DNA of 64,000 nucleotides from Adlercreutzia hattorii (GCF_011405655.1 NZ_AP022829.1:496001-560000); one strand, 5' to 3'; positions 31,335 through 40,775 are shown, numbered from the stretch's first letter. A program made the numbers and translations. Notes: generated by a model from the letters alone, not told the origin.

Positions 31335-34199
31335 ATGAACGCACAGGCATCGAAGGATACCGCGGCAACGACGACGATTGTGAAGCCGCCTTATATGCAG
31401 AACCGTGAGCTCTCGTGGCTCGATTTCAACAAGCGCGTGCTCGACCAGGGCGCCGATCCCACGGTGCCGCTGCTTGAGCGTTTGAACTTCATCTCCATCT
31501 TCTGGAGCAACTTGCAGGAGTTCTTCATGGTGCGCGTCGGCTCGCTCACCGACCTGTCGCTTTTGAAGAAGTCCATCATCGACCCGAAGTCCGGCATGAC
31601 GCCGGCCCAGCAGCTGGACGCCATCTACGCCCGCTGCCACGAGCTGTACCCCTACTACGAGGAAACCTATAAAACGGTCCGCAGCCTCCTCGCCGAACAG
31701 GGCATTCGCGGTTTGCACAAGGAAGACCTCACGGCCGAGCAGCGCGATTATCTGCGCGGCTACATGGAAGACAACGTGCTGCCCTTCCTCTCGCCGCAGA
31801 TCATCAACGCGCGGCACCCTTTCCCGCACCTGGAAAACGGCGGCCTGTACATCGTCGTGCGCCTCGATGAGGAGGCGCGTCCCAAGGCGAAGAAGTCGAA
31901 GGAGGAGCGCGCCCGCGACAAGGCCGAGGCGAAGGCCACGAAGAATCTGGGAGCCGAGGGCGTGACGCTGGGCATCATCCCGCTACCGCGCCAGACGAGC
32001 CGCGTCATCGAACTGCCCGGCGACGGGCTGCAGTTCATCCTGGTGGAGCGCGCCATCGAGATGTTCGCTGCCGAGGTCTTCTCGATGTACACCGTCAAGC
32101 ACACCAACATCATCTGCGTGACCCGCAACGCCGATTTGGATGCCACGGAAGGCGCCGAAGAGCAGGGCGAGGACTACCGCGAGCACATGAAGCGCATCCT
32201 GAAGAAGCGCAGCCGCCTGGCGCCGGTGCGCCTGGAAAGCGAGCGGCCGCTCTCGCGCACGGTGAAGGGGCTTCTGCTGGAGAAGTTGGGCCTGGCCGAG
32301 CACCAGCTGTTCGTCACCCGCGTGCCGCTGAACATGGGCTACACCTGGGGGTTGGGCAGTCGTCTGTCCGCCGAGGCGCGCGCCGCGCTCACCCAGGCGC
32401 CGTTCACGCCTCAGTGGCCCGCCTGCCTCGATCGCAAGCGCTCCATCATCGAGCAGGTGAGCGAGCGCGAGGTGCTGTTGTCGTACCCCTACCAGTCCAT
32501 GGACGCTTTCGTGCAGCTTCTGCGCGAGGCCTCGGTGGACCCGGCCGTCGTTTCCATCAAAATCACGCTGTACCGCCTGGCGAGCCAGTCGCATCTGGCC
32601 GAGGCGCTCATCAACGCCGCCGAGAACGGCAAGGAGGTCACGGCGCTGTTCGAGCTGCGCGCCCGCTTCGACGAGTCCAACAACATCGAGTGGTCCCAGC
32701 GCTTCGAGGCCGCCGGCTGCCACGTCATCTACGGCTTCCGCAACTTCAAGGTGCACTCGAAGATCTGCACTATCACGCGTCAGACGGAAAACGGCCTGCA
32801 GCACATCACCCAGCTGGGTACGGGCAACTACAACGAGAAGACGGCGAAGCTCTACACCGACTTCTCGTTCATCACCTGCGATTCCCAAATCGGTCACGAC
32901 GCTGCCGACTTCTTCCGCAACATGGCGCTGGAGAACACCTCGGACAACTACGACATCCTGTGGGTCGCGCCGCTCATGATCAAGCAGAACATCTTGCGCA
33001 ACATCGACGAGCAGATCGAGCGCGCGCGCCGCGGCGAGAAGTGTGGGCTGTTCTTCAAGACGAACTCCATCACCGATAAGGAGGTCATCGACAAGCTGGT
33101 GGAGGCCTCCCAGGCGGGGGTGCCCATCGACCTGTTCGTGCGCGGCATCTCCTGCATCCTGCCGGGCGTGGAAGGCTACACCGACCGCGTGCGCGAGGTG
33201 TCCATCGTCGGCCAGCTGCTCGAGCACAGCCGCATCTACGGCTTCGGCCCGCGCGACGATTGCAAGCTGTATTTGTCCAGCGCCGACCTCATGACCCGCA
33301 ACATGGACAAGCGCATCGAGATCGCCTGGCCCATTCTGAACGACACGCTGCGCAACCAGGTGCTGGGGTATTTGGGCATCTGCTACTCCGACACCGCCAA
33401 GCTGCGCGAGCTTCTGCCCGACGGCTCCTACACGGCGCTCGGCGCCTTCGCTGAGCGCGACGAGAACGGGGAGGTAGAGCTGTTCGATTCCCAGAAGTAC
33501 CTCATTGCCGAAGCTCAGCGCATGAAGCTCGTGTCGGCCGAGCTGGCCGCCCGTCAGGAGGCCAACAACGGCGGCAGTGCGCGCATGGTGTTTCCGCTCG
33601 GGGAGGTGGCGACCGCAGGGAGCGCCCCGGCCGGCGCCGACGAGGTGGTGACGGAAGAGGAGTCGGAGTTTATCGCCCATCGCTCGCCGGAGTTGGAGGC
33701 GGCCGAGGCCAAGGCCGTGCGCGATGCGGCCGATGCCATGGCCGCGGCTGCGACGGCTACGGCGGCGTCGGTTTTGGAGGCGGTGACCAAGGGCGTGGCC
33801 CAGGAGGTGGCCGCTCTGCAGGCCCGTGAGGCCCAAGGGGCGACGGCGTCCTCGGAAGATGCCCCTGCTGCCGGTTCTGATCCGGTTGCGACCGATCCGG
33901 CCGAGGCGGCTGATCCGGCTGCGACAGCCCCGACCGCCGAGGGCCCCGTGGCCGAACGCGCGGAGTTGGATGCCGCGGCGGCAACGGCCGTGGAAGAGGG
34001 GCGCCCGCTGCCCGATACCGCGCCGAGCGCTGCTGCGGCACCGGCCCCTGCTCCGGCCCCCGCTCCGGCCCCCGCAACCGAGGTCATCGATGCCGCTCGC
34101 ACCGATGACGGCCGCGCCATCGTGCCGGCCGCCGTGGTGGAACCGGCGCCTGAGGGCAATGCCATCGCGCGGTTCTTTCGCCGCCTGTTCGGCAAATAG
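31335..34199 (+). CDS. ppk1: Polyphosphate kinase 1 with long Ala/Pro-rich C-terminal extension
   Basis: 954 residues, about 220 more than usual. PPK1 makes and reverses inorganic polyphosphate through a phosphohistidine. Core motifs: MQNRELSWLDFNKRVL at the start, NLQEFFMVRVGSL, NFKVHSKICTI (with the likely phosphorylated histidine), and GTGNYNEKTAKLYTDFS. After about residue 735 a low-complexity tail begins, rich in Ala, Glu and Pro (an APAPAPAPAPAPA run), ending in a basic amphipathic AIARFFRRLFGK. The start at 31335 has GAGGGAGAAGG upstream; an earlier in-frame ATG at 31248 lies in the promoter region. It is followed 64 bases later by the two-domain ppk2. Confidence 0.95.
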   Translation: MNAQASKDTAATTTIVKPPYMQNRELSWLDFNKRVLDQGADPTVPLLERLNFISIFWSNLQEFFMVRVGSLTDLSLLKKSIIDPKSGMTPAQQLDAIYARCHELYPYYEETYKTVRSLLAEQGIRGLHKEDLTAEQRDYLRGYMEDNVLPFLSPQIINARHPFPHLENGGLYIVVRLDEEARPKAKKSKEERARDKAEAKATKNLGAEGVTLGIIPLPRQTSRVIELPGDGLQFILVERAIEMFAAEVFSMYTVKHTNIICVTRNADLDATEGAEEQGEDYREHMKRILKKRSRLAPVRLESERPLSRTVKGLLLEKLGLAEHQLFVTRVPLNMGYTWGLGSRLSAEARAALTQAPFTPQWPACLDRKRSIIEQVSEREVLLSYPYQSMDAFVQLLREASVDPAVVSIKITLYRLASQSHLAEALINAAENGKEVTALFELRARFDESNNIEWSQRFEAAGCHVIYGFRNFKVHSKICTITRQTENGLQHITQLGTGNYNEKTAKLYTDFSFITCDSQIGHDAADFFRNMALENTSDNYDILWVAPLMIKQNILRNIDEQIERARRGEKCGLFFKTNSITDKEVIDKLVEASQAGVPIDLFVRGISCILPGVEGYTDRVREVSIVGQLLEHSRIYGFGPRDDCKLYLSSADLMTRNMDKRIEIAWPILNDTLRNQVLGYLGICYSDTAKLRELLPDGSYTALGAFAERDENGEVELFDSQKYLIAEAQRMKLVSAELAARQEANNGGSARMVFPLGEVATAGSAPAGADEVVTEEESEFIAHRSPELEAAEAKAVRDAADAMAAAATATAASVLEAVTKGVAQEVAALQAREAQGATASSEDAPAAGSDPVATDPAEAADPAATAPTAEGPVAERAELDAAAATAVEEGRPLPDTAPSAAAAPAPAPAPAPAPATEVIDAARTDDGRAIVPAAVVEPAPEGNAIARFFRRLFGK

Positions 34200-34263
34200 G
34201 CCGGCGTCGCAGCGCCCGGTTCTCACAGAAGACGAACGCCCAAAGATAGGGGAAAGGAAAGCC

Positions 34264-35997
34264 ATGCTCGAGAAGGTCACGTTCAACAAGAAGCCCATGA
34301 AGAAGGCCGTCTACAAGGAGCAGTGGGACGAACTTCTGGCCAAGCTCGTGGTGCTCCAGCAGCAGGCTCATAACGAGGGCGTGGGGCTCGTGGTACTGTT
34401 CGAGGGCTGGAACGGCGCCGGCAAGGGCAGTCGTATCTCCGATCTCATGTATCACTTAGACGCCCGCTCCACCGGGGTTTACGTGGGGCTCGACCTCGAT
34501 CCGGACACCGAGCGCGAGTTCGTCGGCCGCGAGTGCGGCGTGACGGGCTTCTACCCCATTATGCAGCCCTTCTGGAAGGCCTTAGGCGAGCGGAACTCCA
34601 TCACGTTCTACGATCGCGGTTGGTATACGGCGGTCATTCAGCATATGCTCTACAACGCGCCGGCCAAACTGCTGCTTCCCAAGAAGGAGGAGCGCCACTA
34701 CTTGGATTCCGTTCACGACTTCGAGCAGCAGCTTGTGGCCGATGGCTACGTGGTGGTGAAGTTCTTCGTGCATATGACCAAGAAAGCCCAAGTCGAACGC
34801 TTGCAGCGGCTGCACGACGATCCCGTGACCCGTTGGCGCGTGACCGAGAAGAAGCTCGAGAGCCATCACGGCTACGAGACCGCCTACGAGCTGTACGACC
34901 GTCTGCTCGAGCGCAGCGACTACGACTTCGCTCCCTGGGTGCTGCTCAACGGCGAGGACAAGCGCCGCACGAACCTCACCATCGCCAGCACGCTGGTGGA
35001 CGCCCTGGAGCGCGCACTCGCCCGCAAGGAGGCCGACGACGTGCTGAAGGCGTCGCTGGCGGCCCGCGAGAAGGCCGATGCGCTTCTCGCGGAAGAGCGC
35101 GCCGTGGAAGAGGCCGCCGCTGCCGAGGCAGCCGGTGCGGTGCCAGCGCCGGCGACCCAGCCTGGACGCGGCATGTTAACCGGCGTGGCTTTGGCCCGCG
35201 CCGAGGCCCAGGCGGCCGCGGCCCACGATTTGGCCCCCAAGAAGTCCCGCTTCGACATCGTGAAGCACTACCCCCAGGTGGACACGATCGACCACAGCCT
35301 GGTGCTCACCTTGGAGGAATACAAAACCGAGCGCAAGCGCCTGCAGGATCGCCTGTTCCGCCTGGAGAACATCATGTTCCAGCGCCGGGTCCCCCTCATT
35401 CTCATGTACGAGGGGTGGGACGCGGCCGGCAAGGGCGGCAACATCAAGCGTGTCGCCCAGGCCCTCGACGCTCGCGCCTACACCATCTTCCCGTCGCCGG
35501 CGCCCACCAAGCCCGAGCTCGCCCATCCGTTCCTCTGGCGCTACTGGACGCGCCTGCCCAAGGCGGGGCACGTGGGCATGTACGATCGCAGCTGGTACGG
35601 GCGCGTGCTGGTGGAGCGCGTGGAGAGTTTCGCCACGCCGGCCGAGTGGTCGCGGGCCTACGACGAAATCAACGAGTTCGAGCACGATCTGGTCGATTGG
35701 GGCGCCATCTTGCTGAAGTTCTGGGTCGATGTGAGCCCCGAGGAGCAGCTGCGCCGCTTCCAGGACCGCGAGGACGACCCGGCCAAGCAGTGGAAGATCA
35801 CCGAGGACGATTGGCGCAATCGCGAGAAGTACCCCCAGTACAAGGCCGCCATCGACGATATGTTCCGCTTGACGTCGACCACGTTCGCTCCCTGGGTGGT
35901 GCTGGAGTCCGATGACAAGCGCTACGCCCGCATCAAGGCCCTGCGCATCATCGTGGAAGCCCTGGAGAAGCGCTTGGGCGAGTGCCCCGCCTCGTGA
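34264..35997 (+). CDS. Two-domain polyphosphate kinase 2 (polyphosphate:AMP phosphotransferase type)
   Basis: 577 residues with two fused PPK2 domains. Walker A-like motifs EGWNGAGKGSRI (about 46-57) and EGWDAAGKGGNI (about 383-394), and paired FYDRGWYTAV and MYDRSWYGRVLVERV lid or Walker B segments. Two-domain PPK2 proteins usually phosphorylate AMP to ADP with polyphosphate (class II, PAP). An Ala-rich linker separates the domains near 265-310. ATG 34264 follows AAAGGAAAG; longer upstream frames run into ppk1. With ppk1 it forms a unit that can both store and use polyphosphate. Confidence 0.92.
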   Translation: MLEKVTFNKKPMKKAVYKEQWDELLAKLVVLQQQAHNEGVGLVVLFEGWNGAGKGSRISDLMYHLDARSTGVYVGLDLDPDTEREFVGRECGVTGFYPIMQPFWKALGERNSITFYDRGWYTAVIQHMLYNAPAKLLLPKKEERHYLDSVHDFEQQLVADGYVVVKFFVHMTKKAQVERLQRLHDDPVTRWRVTEKKLESHHGYETAYELYDRLLERSDYDFAPWVLLNGEDKRRTNLTIASTLVDALERALARKEADDVLKASLAAREKADALLAEERAVEEAAAAEAAGAVPAPATQPGRGMLTGVALARAEAQAAAAHDLAPKKSRFDIVKHYPQVDTIDHSLVLTLEEYKTERKRLQDRLFRLENIMFQRRVPLILMYEGWDAAGKGGNIKRVAQALDARAYTIFPSPAPTKPELAHPFLWRYWTRLPKAGHVGMYDRSWYGRVLVERVESFATPAEWSRAYDEINEFEHDLVDWGAILLKFWVDVSPEEQLRRFQDREDDPAKQWKITEDDWRNREKYPQYKAAIDDMFRLTSTTFAPWVVLESDDKRYARIKALRIIVEALEKRLGECPAS

Positions 35998-36040
35998 TGC
36001 CCTCCAAGAGGACAGTTCGCCGTCGTCGCGGGGTTTTTCC

Positions 36041-36075
36041 TTGCGCCAACCCGGGGTTCAGGGTACTATGAACCC
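36041..36075 (+). promoter_or_regulatory. Promoter with inverted repeat ahead of the small membrane protein
   Basis: TTGCGC (36041-36046), 17-base spacer, TACTAT (36064-36069). GGGTTCA (36054-36060) and TGAACCC (36069-36075) flank the -10 box as an inverted repeat, a possible repressor site. Confidence 0.5.
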
Positions 36076-36134
36076 AACATCAGCAAGTTGGCGGGTGCGC
36101 AGAGGATGGCCCCGTTGCATAGAAGGAGTCCGCT

Positions 36135-36251
36135 ATGTCTTTGTTCGGTTTCGAAGTGCCCATGGAGGCCATCTGGGTCGTTGTGGCCATCATCGTGCTC
36201 GTCATCGTGGTGTTCATCGCCAAGGGCTTCATGGACGAGATGAAGAAGTAG
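36135..36251 (+). CDS. 38-residue single-span membrane protein
   Basis: MSLFGFEVPMEAIWVVVAI begins the product, followed by a strongly hydrophobic stretch (IVLVIVVFIA) and a charged end KGFMDEMKK. One transmembrane helix is predicted by eye, residues about 12-30, with a positively charged tail. AGAAGGAGT lies six bases before the ATG, a promoter lies 65 bases before, and a strong terminator follows. So it looks like a real monocistronic small gene. The family is not recognised. Confidence 0.7.
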   Translation: MSLFGFEVPMEAIWVVVAIIVLVIVVFIAKGFMDEMKK

Positions 36252-36280
36252 CAGCTCGCCCGCTCGACGGGGTGAGCTCA

Positions 36281-36306
36281 GGGCCCCTGCGGGGGCCCTT
36301 TTGTTT
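36281..36306 (+). terminator. Intrinsic terminator after the small membrane protein gene
   Basis: GGGCCCC (36281-36287) pairs with GGGGCCC (36292-36298), followed by TTTTTGTTTT. Confidence 0.9.
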
Positions 36307-36439
36307 TCCGCCGGCGCAGGGCCGGGGAAGGCGAGAGCGCCGGCACGGGACCGGCGAGGACGTCGTGGGCGGCGCGGCCGAGGGCCGTCCCTGCGGTCCG
36401 GCACTACGCAGAGAGATCGATATCGAAGGGGGACGCCTC

Positions 36440-37351
36440 ATGGCTACCGCAGAGAATACCGATACGAGGAAGAAAAAGAAGAAGCGCGGGTGCTTCTGGC
36501 GCATCGTGTTCTGGCTGGCGCTCATCGTGTTCATCGGCTCGGTGGGCACGCTGGGCTATCTGTTCTACACCTATTGGCAGGGCCAAAACGAGTACGAGGA
36601 GATTGCCAGCCGTGTCGTTGAAGTGCCCGAGGACGGCCATGTCGCGAACTTGGCTGATCTGGTGGTCGATTGGGACGCCCTGCGCGAGATCAATCCGGAC
36701 ATCGTCGCCTGGGTGTATATGCCCGGCACCGTCATCAACTACCCGGTGGCTCACAAAGACGGCGACTCGGAGTACTACCTGCACCACAACTTCAGCCTGG
36801 GCGAGGGCTCTTTCGGCGCCGAGTTCGGCTCCATCATGCTGTCGGGCGAGAACGCCGGCGACTTCTCCGACGAGGTGAACATCCTTTACGGCCATCATAT
36901 GCGCAATGGGTCCATGTTCGCCCTGTTCGCCGAGTTCCGCGATTCGGCCATTTTCAATGAGCACCGCACCATTTACCTGCTCACCCCCGAGGGCAACTAC
37001 CGCTTGCAGACCTTCGCCGTGGAGCACGTGCCCATGACCCATTCCTCCATCGCCACGCCGAACTACCCGACCGACGAGGAATTCACGGCCTTCAAGGACT
37101 GGCTCGTGGAGGAGTCCGTGGTCACGCCCGACCCCGATACCACCGACACCCTCGCCGATGCGACGAAGCTCTTTGGGTTCTGTACGTGCGATGGAGCCGA
37201 CAACACCTGGCGCTATATCACCTTCGCCGATGTTGCTGAATTCGTGCCCATCAGCTATGTTGGCACCGACACCTACCAAGGCGACACGGCGGTGGAAGAC
37301 GATGCGGCCGGCGAGATTGCCGCCGACGCGCAAGAGCGAGTGGAGGGCTAG
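36440..37351 (+). CDS. Class B-type sortase
   Basis: 303 residues. Sortases join surface proteins to the cell wall or to each other. A basic N-terminus (TRKKKKKRG) is followed by one membrane helix (about residues 18-43), so the catalytic domain faces outward. Catalytic residues: His152 or His153 in LYGHHMRNG, Cys248 or Cys250 in FGFCTCDG (the TC pattern favours 250), and Arg258 in NTWRYI. The class B pattern PDIVAWVYMPGTVINYPV is clear. The start at 36440 has GAAGGGGG upstream. No substrate with a sorting motif is in the window. The stop overlaps the purF start. Confidence 0.9.
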   Translation: MATAENTDTRKKKKKRGCFWRIVFWLALIVFIGSVGTLGYLFYTYWQGQNEYEEIASRVVEVPEDGHVANLADLVVDWDALREINPDIVAWVYMPGTVINYPVAHKDGDSEYYLHHNFSLGEGSFGAEFGSIMLSGENAGDFSDEVNILYGHHMRNGSMFALFAEFRDSAIFNEHRTIYLLTPEGNYRLQTFAVEHVPMTHSSIATPNYPTDEEFTAFKDWLVEESVVTPDPDTTDTLADATKLFGFCTCDGADNTWRYITFADVAEFVPISYVGTDTYQGDTAVEDDAAGEIAADAQERVEG

Positions 37352-38832
37352 TGGCCGATAGCATATTTCCCGGCGAGCAGCCGGATCGATTGGAAGAGGA
37401 GTGCGGCGTCTTCGGCGTCTACGCGCCGGGGGAGGACGTGGCGCGCCTGACCTGCTACGGGCTGCAGGCCCTGCAGCATCGCGGCCAGGAGAGCGCGGGC
37501 ATCGCCGTGGGCGACGGTTCCACGGTCATCGAGGCGAAGGACTTGGGGCTTGTGACCCAGGTCTTCGACGAGGCAACGCTGGCGGGCCTTGGCGAGGGCG
37601 TGGTGGCCATCGGGCACGTGCGCTACTCCACCAGCGGCGGGAAGGCCTCCTGGGAGGCGGCGCAGCCGCACATCTCCGCTATCGACGACACGCTCATCGC
37701 GCTCGCCCACAACGGCACGCTGGTGAACACGAACCACCTGCGGGCGCAGCTTATCGACGAGGGGGAGCACCTGCGCGCCGGCACCGATTCCGAGGTGGCG
37801 GCCAAGGCCATCGGCCACCTCACGCGCCAGACCCATCATCTGCGCGAGGGCATCCGCTACGCCATGGAGAACCTGGAGGGCGCCTATGCCATGGTGCTCG
37901 CGAGCCCCGAGGCGCTCTACGCCTTCCGCGATCCCCACGGCATCCGACCCCTGTGCATCGGGCAGCTGCCCGAGGGCCGCGGGTGGGTCGTGTCCTCGGA
38001 AACCTGCGGACTCGACATCGTCGGCGCCGAGTACGTGCGCGATGTGGAGCCTGGCGAGATGGTGCGCTTCACCGCCGAGGGCATGGTGAGCGAGCAGGCC
38101 GTGCCGCCGCGCCCGCGGGCCTCTTGCATCTTCGAATACGTATACTTCGCCCGGCCCGATTCCGTGCTCGACGGGCAGTCGGTCTACCAGGCGCGTCGCG
38201 CCATGGGCCGCATTCTGGCCGAGGAGGCGCCCGTGGAGGCCGACCTCGTGCTTGGCGTGCCCGACTCTGGCGTGCCCGCGGCCCTGGGCTATTCGGAGGC
38301 CTCGGGCGTTCCGTTCACCGACGGCATTGTGAAGAACCGCTACGTGGGCCGCACGTTCATCCAGCCCACCCAAGCCATGCGCCAGCTGGGCATTCGCCTA
38401 AAGCTGAACCCGCTGCCGAGCGTGATTTCCGGCAAGCGCCTCGTGGTCATCGATGATTCCATCGTGCGTGGCAACACCTCCAAGAAGCTCGTGCAGATGC
38501 TGCGCGATGCCGGTGCGGCCGAGGTGCACCTGCGCATCGTGAGCCCCGAGGTGCTCTGGCCCTGCTTCTACGGCATCGACACCGATACCCGCGAGCAGCT
38601 CATCGCCGCGAACATGACGTTGGAGGAGATGAACGATTGGATCGGCTCCGATTCGCTCGCGTTCATCAGCCTGGACGGCCTGCGCGCCTCGCTCGCCGAT
38701 GCGGGCCACGACGGCTTCTGCACGGCTTGCTTCACCGGCGACTACCCGGTGCCCATTCCCGACGATGTGGCAAAGAAGAGCTTTCTTACCCGCAAGGACT
38801 TCGAGGCGGTGTACGCCGGCGAGGTTTCATAG
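37351..38832 (+). CDS. purF: Amidophosphoribosyltransferase
   Basis: 493 residues. First step of purine synthesis: PRPP plus glutamine gives phosphoribosylamine. The N-terminal nucleophile Cys lies in EECGVFGVY after an 18-residue propeptide that is removed in mature enzymes of this type. LQHRGQESAGIA and the PRPP-binding VVIDDSIVRGNTS are present. GTG start shares a base with the sortase stop. It is followed by purM after 17 bases and purN after a further 28, so the three are co-transcribed, possibly together with the sortase gene. Confidence 0.97.
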   Translation: MADSIFPGEQPDRLEEECGVFGVYAPGEDVARLTCYGLQALQHRGQESAGIAVGDGSTVIEAKDLGLVTQVFDEATLAGLGEGVVAIGHVRYSTSGGKASWEAAQPHISAIDDTLIALAHNGTLVNTNHLRAQLIDEGEHLRAGTDSEVAAKAIGHLTRQTHHLREGIRYAMENLEGAYAMVLASPEALYAFRDPHGIRPLCIGQLPEGRGWVVSSETCGLDIVGAEYVRDVEPGEMVRFTAEGMVSEQAVPPRPRASCIFEYVYFARPDSVLDGQSVYQARRAMGRILAEEAPVEADLVLGVPDSGVPAALGYSEASGVPFTDGIVKNRYVGRTFIQPTQAMRQLGIRLKLNPLPSVISGKRLVVIDDSIVRGNTSKKLVQMLRDAGAAEVHLRIVSPEVLWPCFYGIDTDTREQLIAANMTLEEMNDWIGSDSLAFISLDGLRASLADAGHDGFCTACFTGDYPVPIPDDVAKKSFLTRKDFEAVYAGEVS

Positions 38833-38849
38833 ACACTGAAAGGAACCCC

Positions 38850-39926
38850 ATGGAAAACCAGAACAGCGTGACCTATGCCGAGGCCGGCGTCGATATCGTG
38901 GAGGGCGCCCGTGCCGTGGACGCCATCAAGGACACGGTGCATTCCACCTATCGCCCCGAAGTGGTGGGCGACATCGGCGGCTTCGGCGGCCTGTTCTCCA
39001 TCGCGGTGGCCAAGGACATGGTCGATCCGCTTTTGGTGTCGGGCACCGATGGCGTGGGCACGAAGCTCAAGGTCGCTCAGCGTCTTGGCGTGCACGATAC
39101 GGTGGGCATCGATCTGGTGGCCATGTGCGTGAACGACATTCTTGCCACCGGCGCGGAGCCTTTGTTCTTCCTCGACTACGTGGCCGTGGGCAAGCTGGAT
39201 GCCGAGGCCATGGCCAAGATCGTCGGCGGCATCGGCGAAGGCTGCCGCCAGTCTGGCTGCGCGCTCATCGGCGGCGAGATGGCCGAGCATCCCGGCGTGA
39301 TGGACCCGGACGACTACGATCTGTCCGGTTTCTGCGTGGGCCTGGTCGATCGCCCGCGCATGCTCGATCCCGAAAGCGTGCGCGAAGGCGACGTGCTCAT
39401 CGGCCTCGCCTCGTCTGGCCTGCATTCCAACGGCTACTCGCTGGCCCGCAAGGTGTGTATCGAGGGCCGTACCGAGGAGGAGCTGCGCGAGGCTCGCGAG
39501 GACTTGGGTGGCCAGAGCATTCTGGAAGCCCTGCTCACGCCGACGCGCATTTACGTGAAGCCGGTGCGCGCGGTCATGGAGCAGGTGCCCGGCGGCACCC
39601 GCGCTCTGGCTCATATCACTGGCGGCGGCATCACCGAGAACCTGAACCGCGCCTTGCCCGCAGGCGTGAACGCCGAGGTCGATTTGGGCACCTGGCCCAT
39701 TCCACCGGTGGTGCGCTTTGCCTGCGAGCAGGCGAATCTCTCGGAGGAGGAGGCCCTCAAGACCTTCAACATGGGCCTCGGCATGATTCTCATCGTGAAT
39801 CCGGACGAGGCTGAGGCCGTGGAGGCCGCCCTGGCCGATGCCGGCGAGCAGGCCTTCCGCGTCGGCCGCATCGTCGCTGGCGGGGGCGAGGTCCAGTACG
39901 CCAACGAGGGCGGCTTGTTCGCGTAG
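38850..39926 (+). CDS. purM: Phosphoribosylformylglycinamidine cyclo-ligase (AIR synthetase)
   Basis: 358 residues. Closes the imidazole ring to form AIR, using ATP. The family pattern is visible: YAEAGVDIVEG, the GFGGLFSI segment, LVSGTDGVGTKLKVA (nucleotide site), VAMCVNDILATGAEPLFFLDY, and HITGGGITENLNRALP. The start at 38850 has GAAAGGAAC upstream. The second gene of the purFMN run. Confidence 0.97.
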   Translation: MENQNSVTYAEAGVDIVEGARAVDAIKDTVHSTYRPEVVGDIGGFGGLFSIAVAKDMVDPLLVSGTDGVGTKLKVAQRLGVHDTVGIDLVAMCVNDILATGAEPLFFLDYVAVGKLDAEAMAKIVGGIGEGCRQSGCALIGGEMAEHPGVMDPDDYDLSGFCVGLVDRPRMLDPESVREGDVLIGLASSGLHSNGYSLARKVCIEGRTEEELREAREDLGGQSILEALLTPTRIYVKPVRAVMEQVPGGTRALAHITGGGITENLNRALPAGVNAEVDLGTWPIPPVVRFACEQANLSEEEALKTFNMGLGMILIVNPDEAEAVEAALADAGEQAFRVGRIVAGGGEVQYANEGGLFA

Positions 39927-39954
39927 TCCCTGCGACCGAGAGAAGGGAAATGAG

Positions 39955-40572
39955 ATGGAGAAGCTGAAGATCGGCGTGCTGCTCTCCGGTAGCGGAACGA
40001 ACTTGCAGGCCATCATCGACGAGATTGCCGAGGATCTGCCGGTTGAGATCGTGCATGTGCTGTCCTCGCGCCCCGATGCCTACGGCATCGAACGCGCTCG
40101 GGCGGCCGGCATTCCCGTGACGGTGTTCGACCGCTCCTGCTACGAGGATCCCACGGCCGCCGACGGGCGCATTGCCGCCATCATGGATAAGGCTGGGGCT
40201 GAGTACCTGGTCATGGCCGGCTATATGCGCAAGCTCACCCCGGTAGTGCTCGACGCCTTCCCCGATCGCGTGCTGAATCTGCACCCGGCGCTATTGCCCT
40301 CCTTCAAGGGCGCCCATGCTATTCAAGATGCATGGGATGCCGGTGTGAAGGTGACGGGCGTAACGGTGCATCTGGCCAACGAGGACTACGACAAGGGGCC
40401 CATCGTGGCTCAGCGCGCGGTGCCGGTGCTGGAAGGTGACGATATCGACGCTTTGGAGGCGCGCATCCACGAGACCGAGCACGTCATTTACCCCGAGGTG
40501 CTGCGCGCCATCGCCGAGGGCCGCATGACCCTGGATGCCGACCGCAAGATTCATATTCAACCGCTCGGTTAA
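39955..40572 (+). CDS. purN: Phosphoribosylglycinamide formyltransferase 1
   Basis: 205 residues. Transfers a formyl group from 10-formyl-tetrahydrofolate to GAR. Visible: GVLLSGSGTNLQAIID, RILNLHPALLPSFKG-like segment (VLNLHPALLPSFKGAHA), the catalytic His/Asp region and TVHLANEDYDKGPIVAQ. The ATG at 39955 follows GAGAAGGG; a nearer ATG at 39950 is out of frame. Last of the purFMN group; an inverted-repeat element follows. Confidence 0.97.
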   Translation: MEKLKIGVLLSGSGTNLQAIIDEIAEDLPVEIVHVLSSRPDAYGIERARAAGIPVTVFDRSCYEDPTAADGRIAAIMDKAGAEYLVMAGYMRKLTPVVLDAFPDRVLNLHPALLPSFKGAHAIQDAWDAGVKVTGVTVHLANEDYDKGPIVAQRAVPVLEGDDIDALEARIHETEHVIYPEVLRAIAEGRMTLDADRKIHIQPLG

Positions 40573-40605
40573 AAGCGCGCTCGGTGACACAAATTTTGGA
40601 TTTTT

Positions 40606-40746
40606 TGGTCAAAAACCTGAGAAGTGAGTCTTGCGACGTTGGTTTTGGGCTCGAAACAATCGAAAATGTGTCCCGTTGCGCATCATTTTGGCGTGAATAG
40701 CGTCTTGTTGGTCAAAATATAGACTCATTTCTCGACTTTTTGACCA
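40606..40746. repeat. AT-rich inverted-repeat element between purN and the XdhC-like gene
   Basis: 25-base arms at 40606-40630 and 40722-40746 match at 21 of 25 positions: TGGTCAAAAA, then GAGAA and TGAGTC are shared. A second nested pair uses GACACAAATTTT near 40586 and AAAATGTGTC near 40664. The 203-base gap is far more AT-rich than flanking genes. No open frame is supported. Confidence 0.7.
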
Positions 40747-40775
40747 TTTTTGAGAAAAATATTGCGGAGGAACCC

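Noticed and set aside
35912-36439. Long N-terminal extension of the sortase frame back into ppk2
   Set aside because: It crosses a small gene, a strong terminator and GC-rich non-coding DNA; the ATG at 36440 has a ribosome site and a normal sortase N-terminus.
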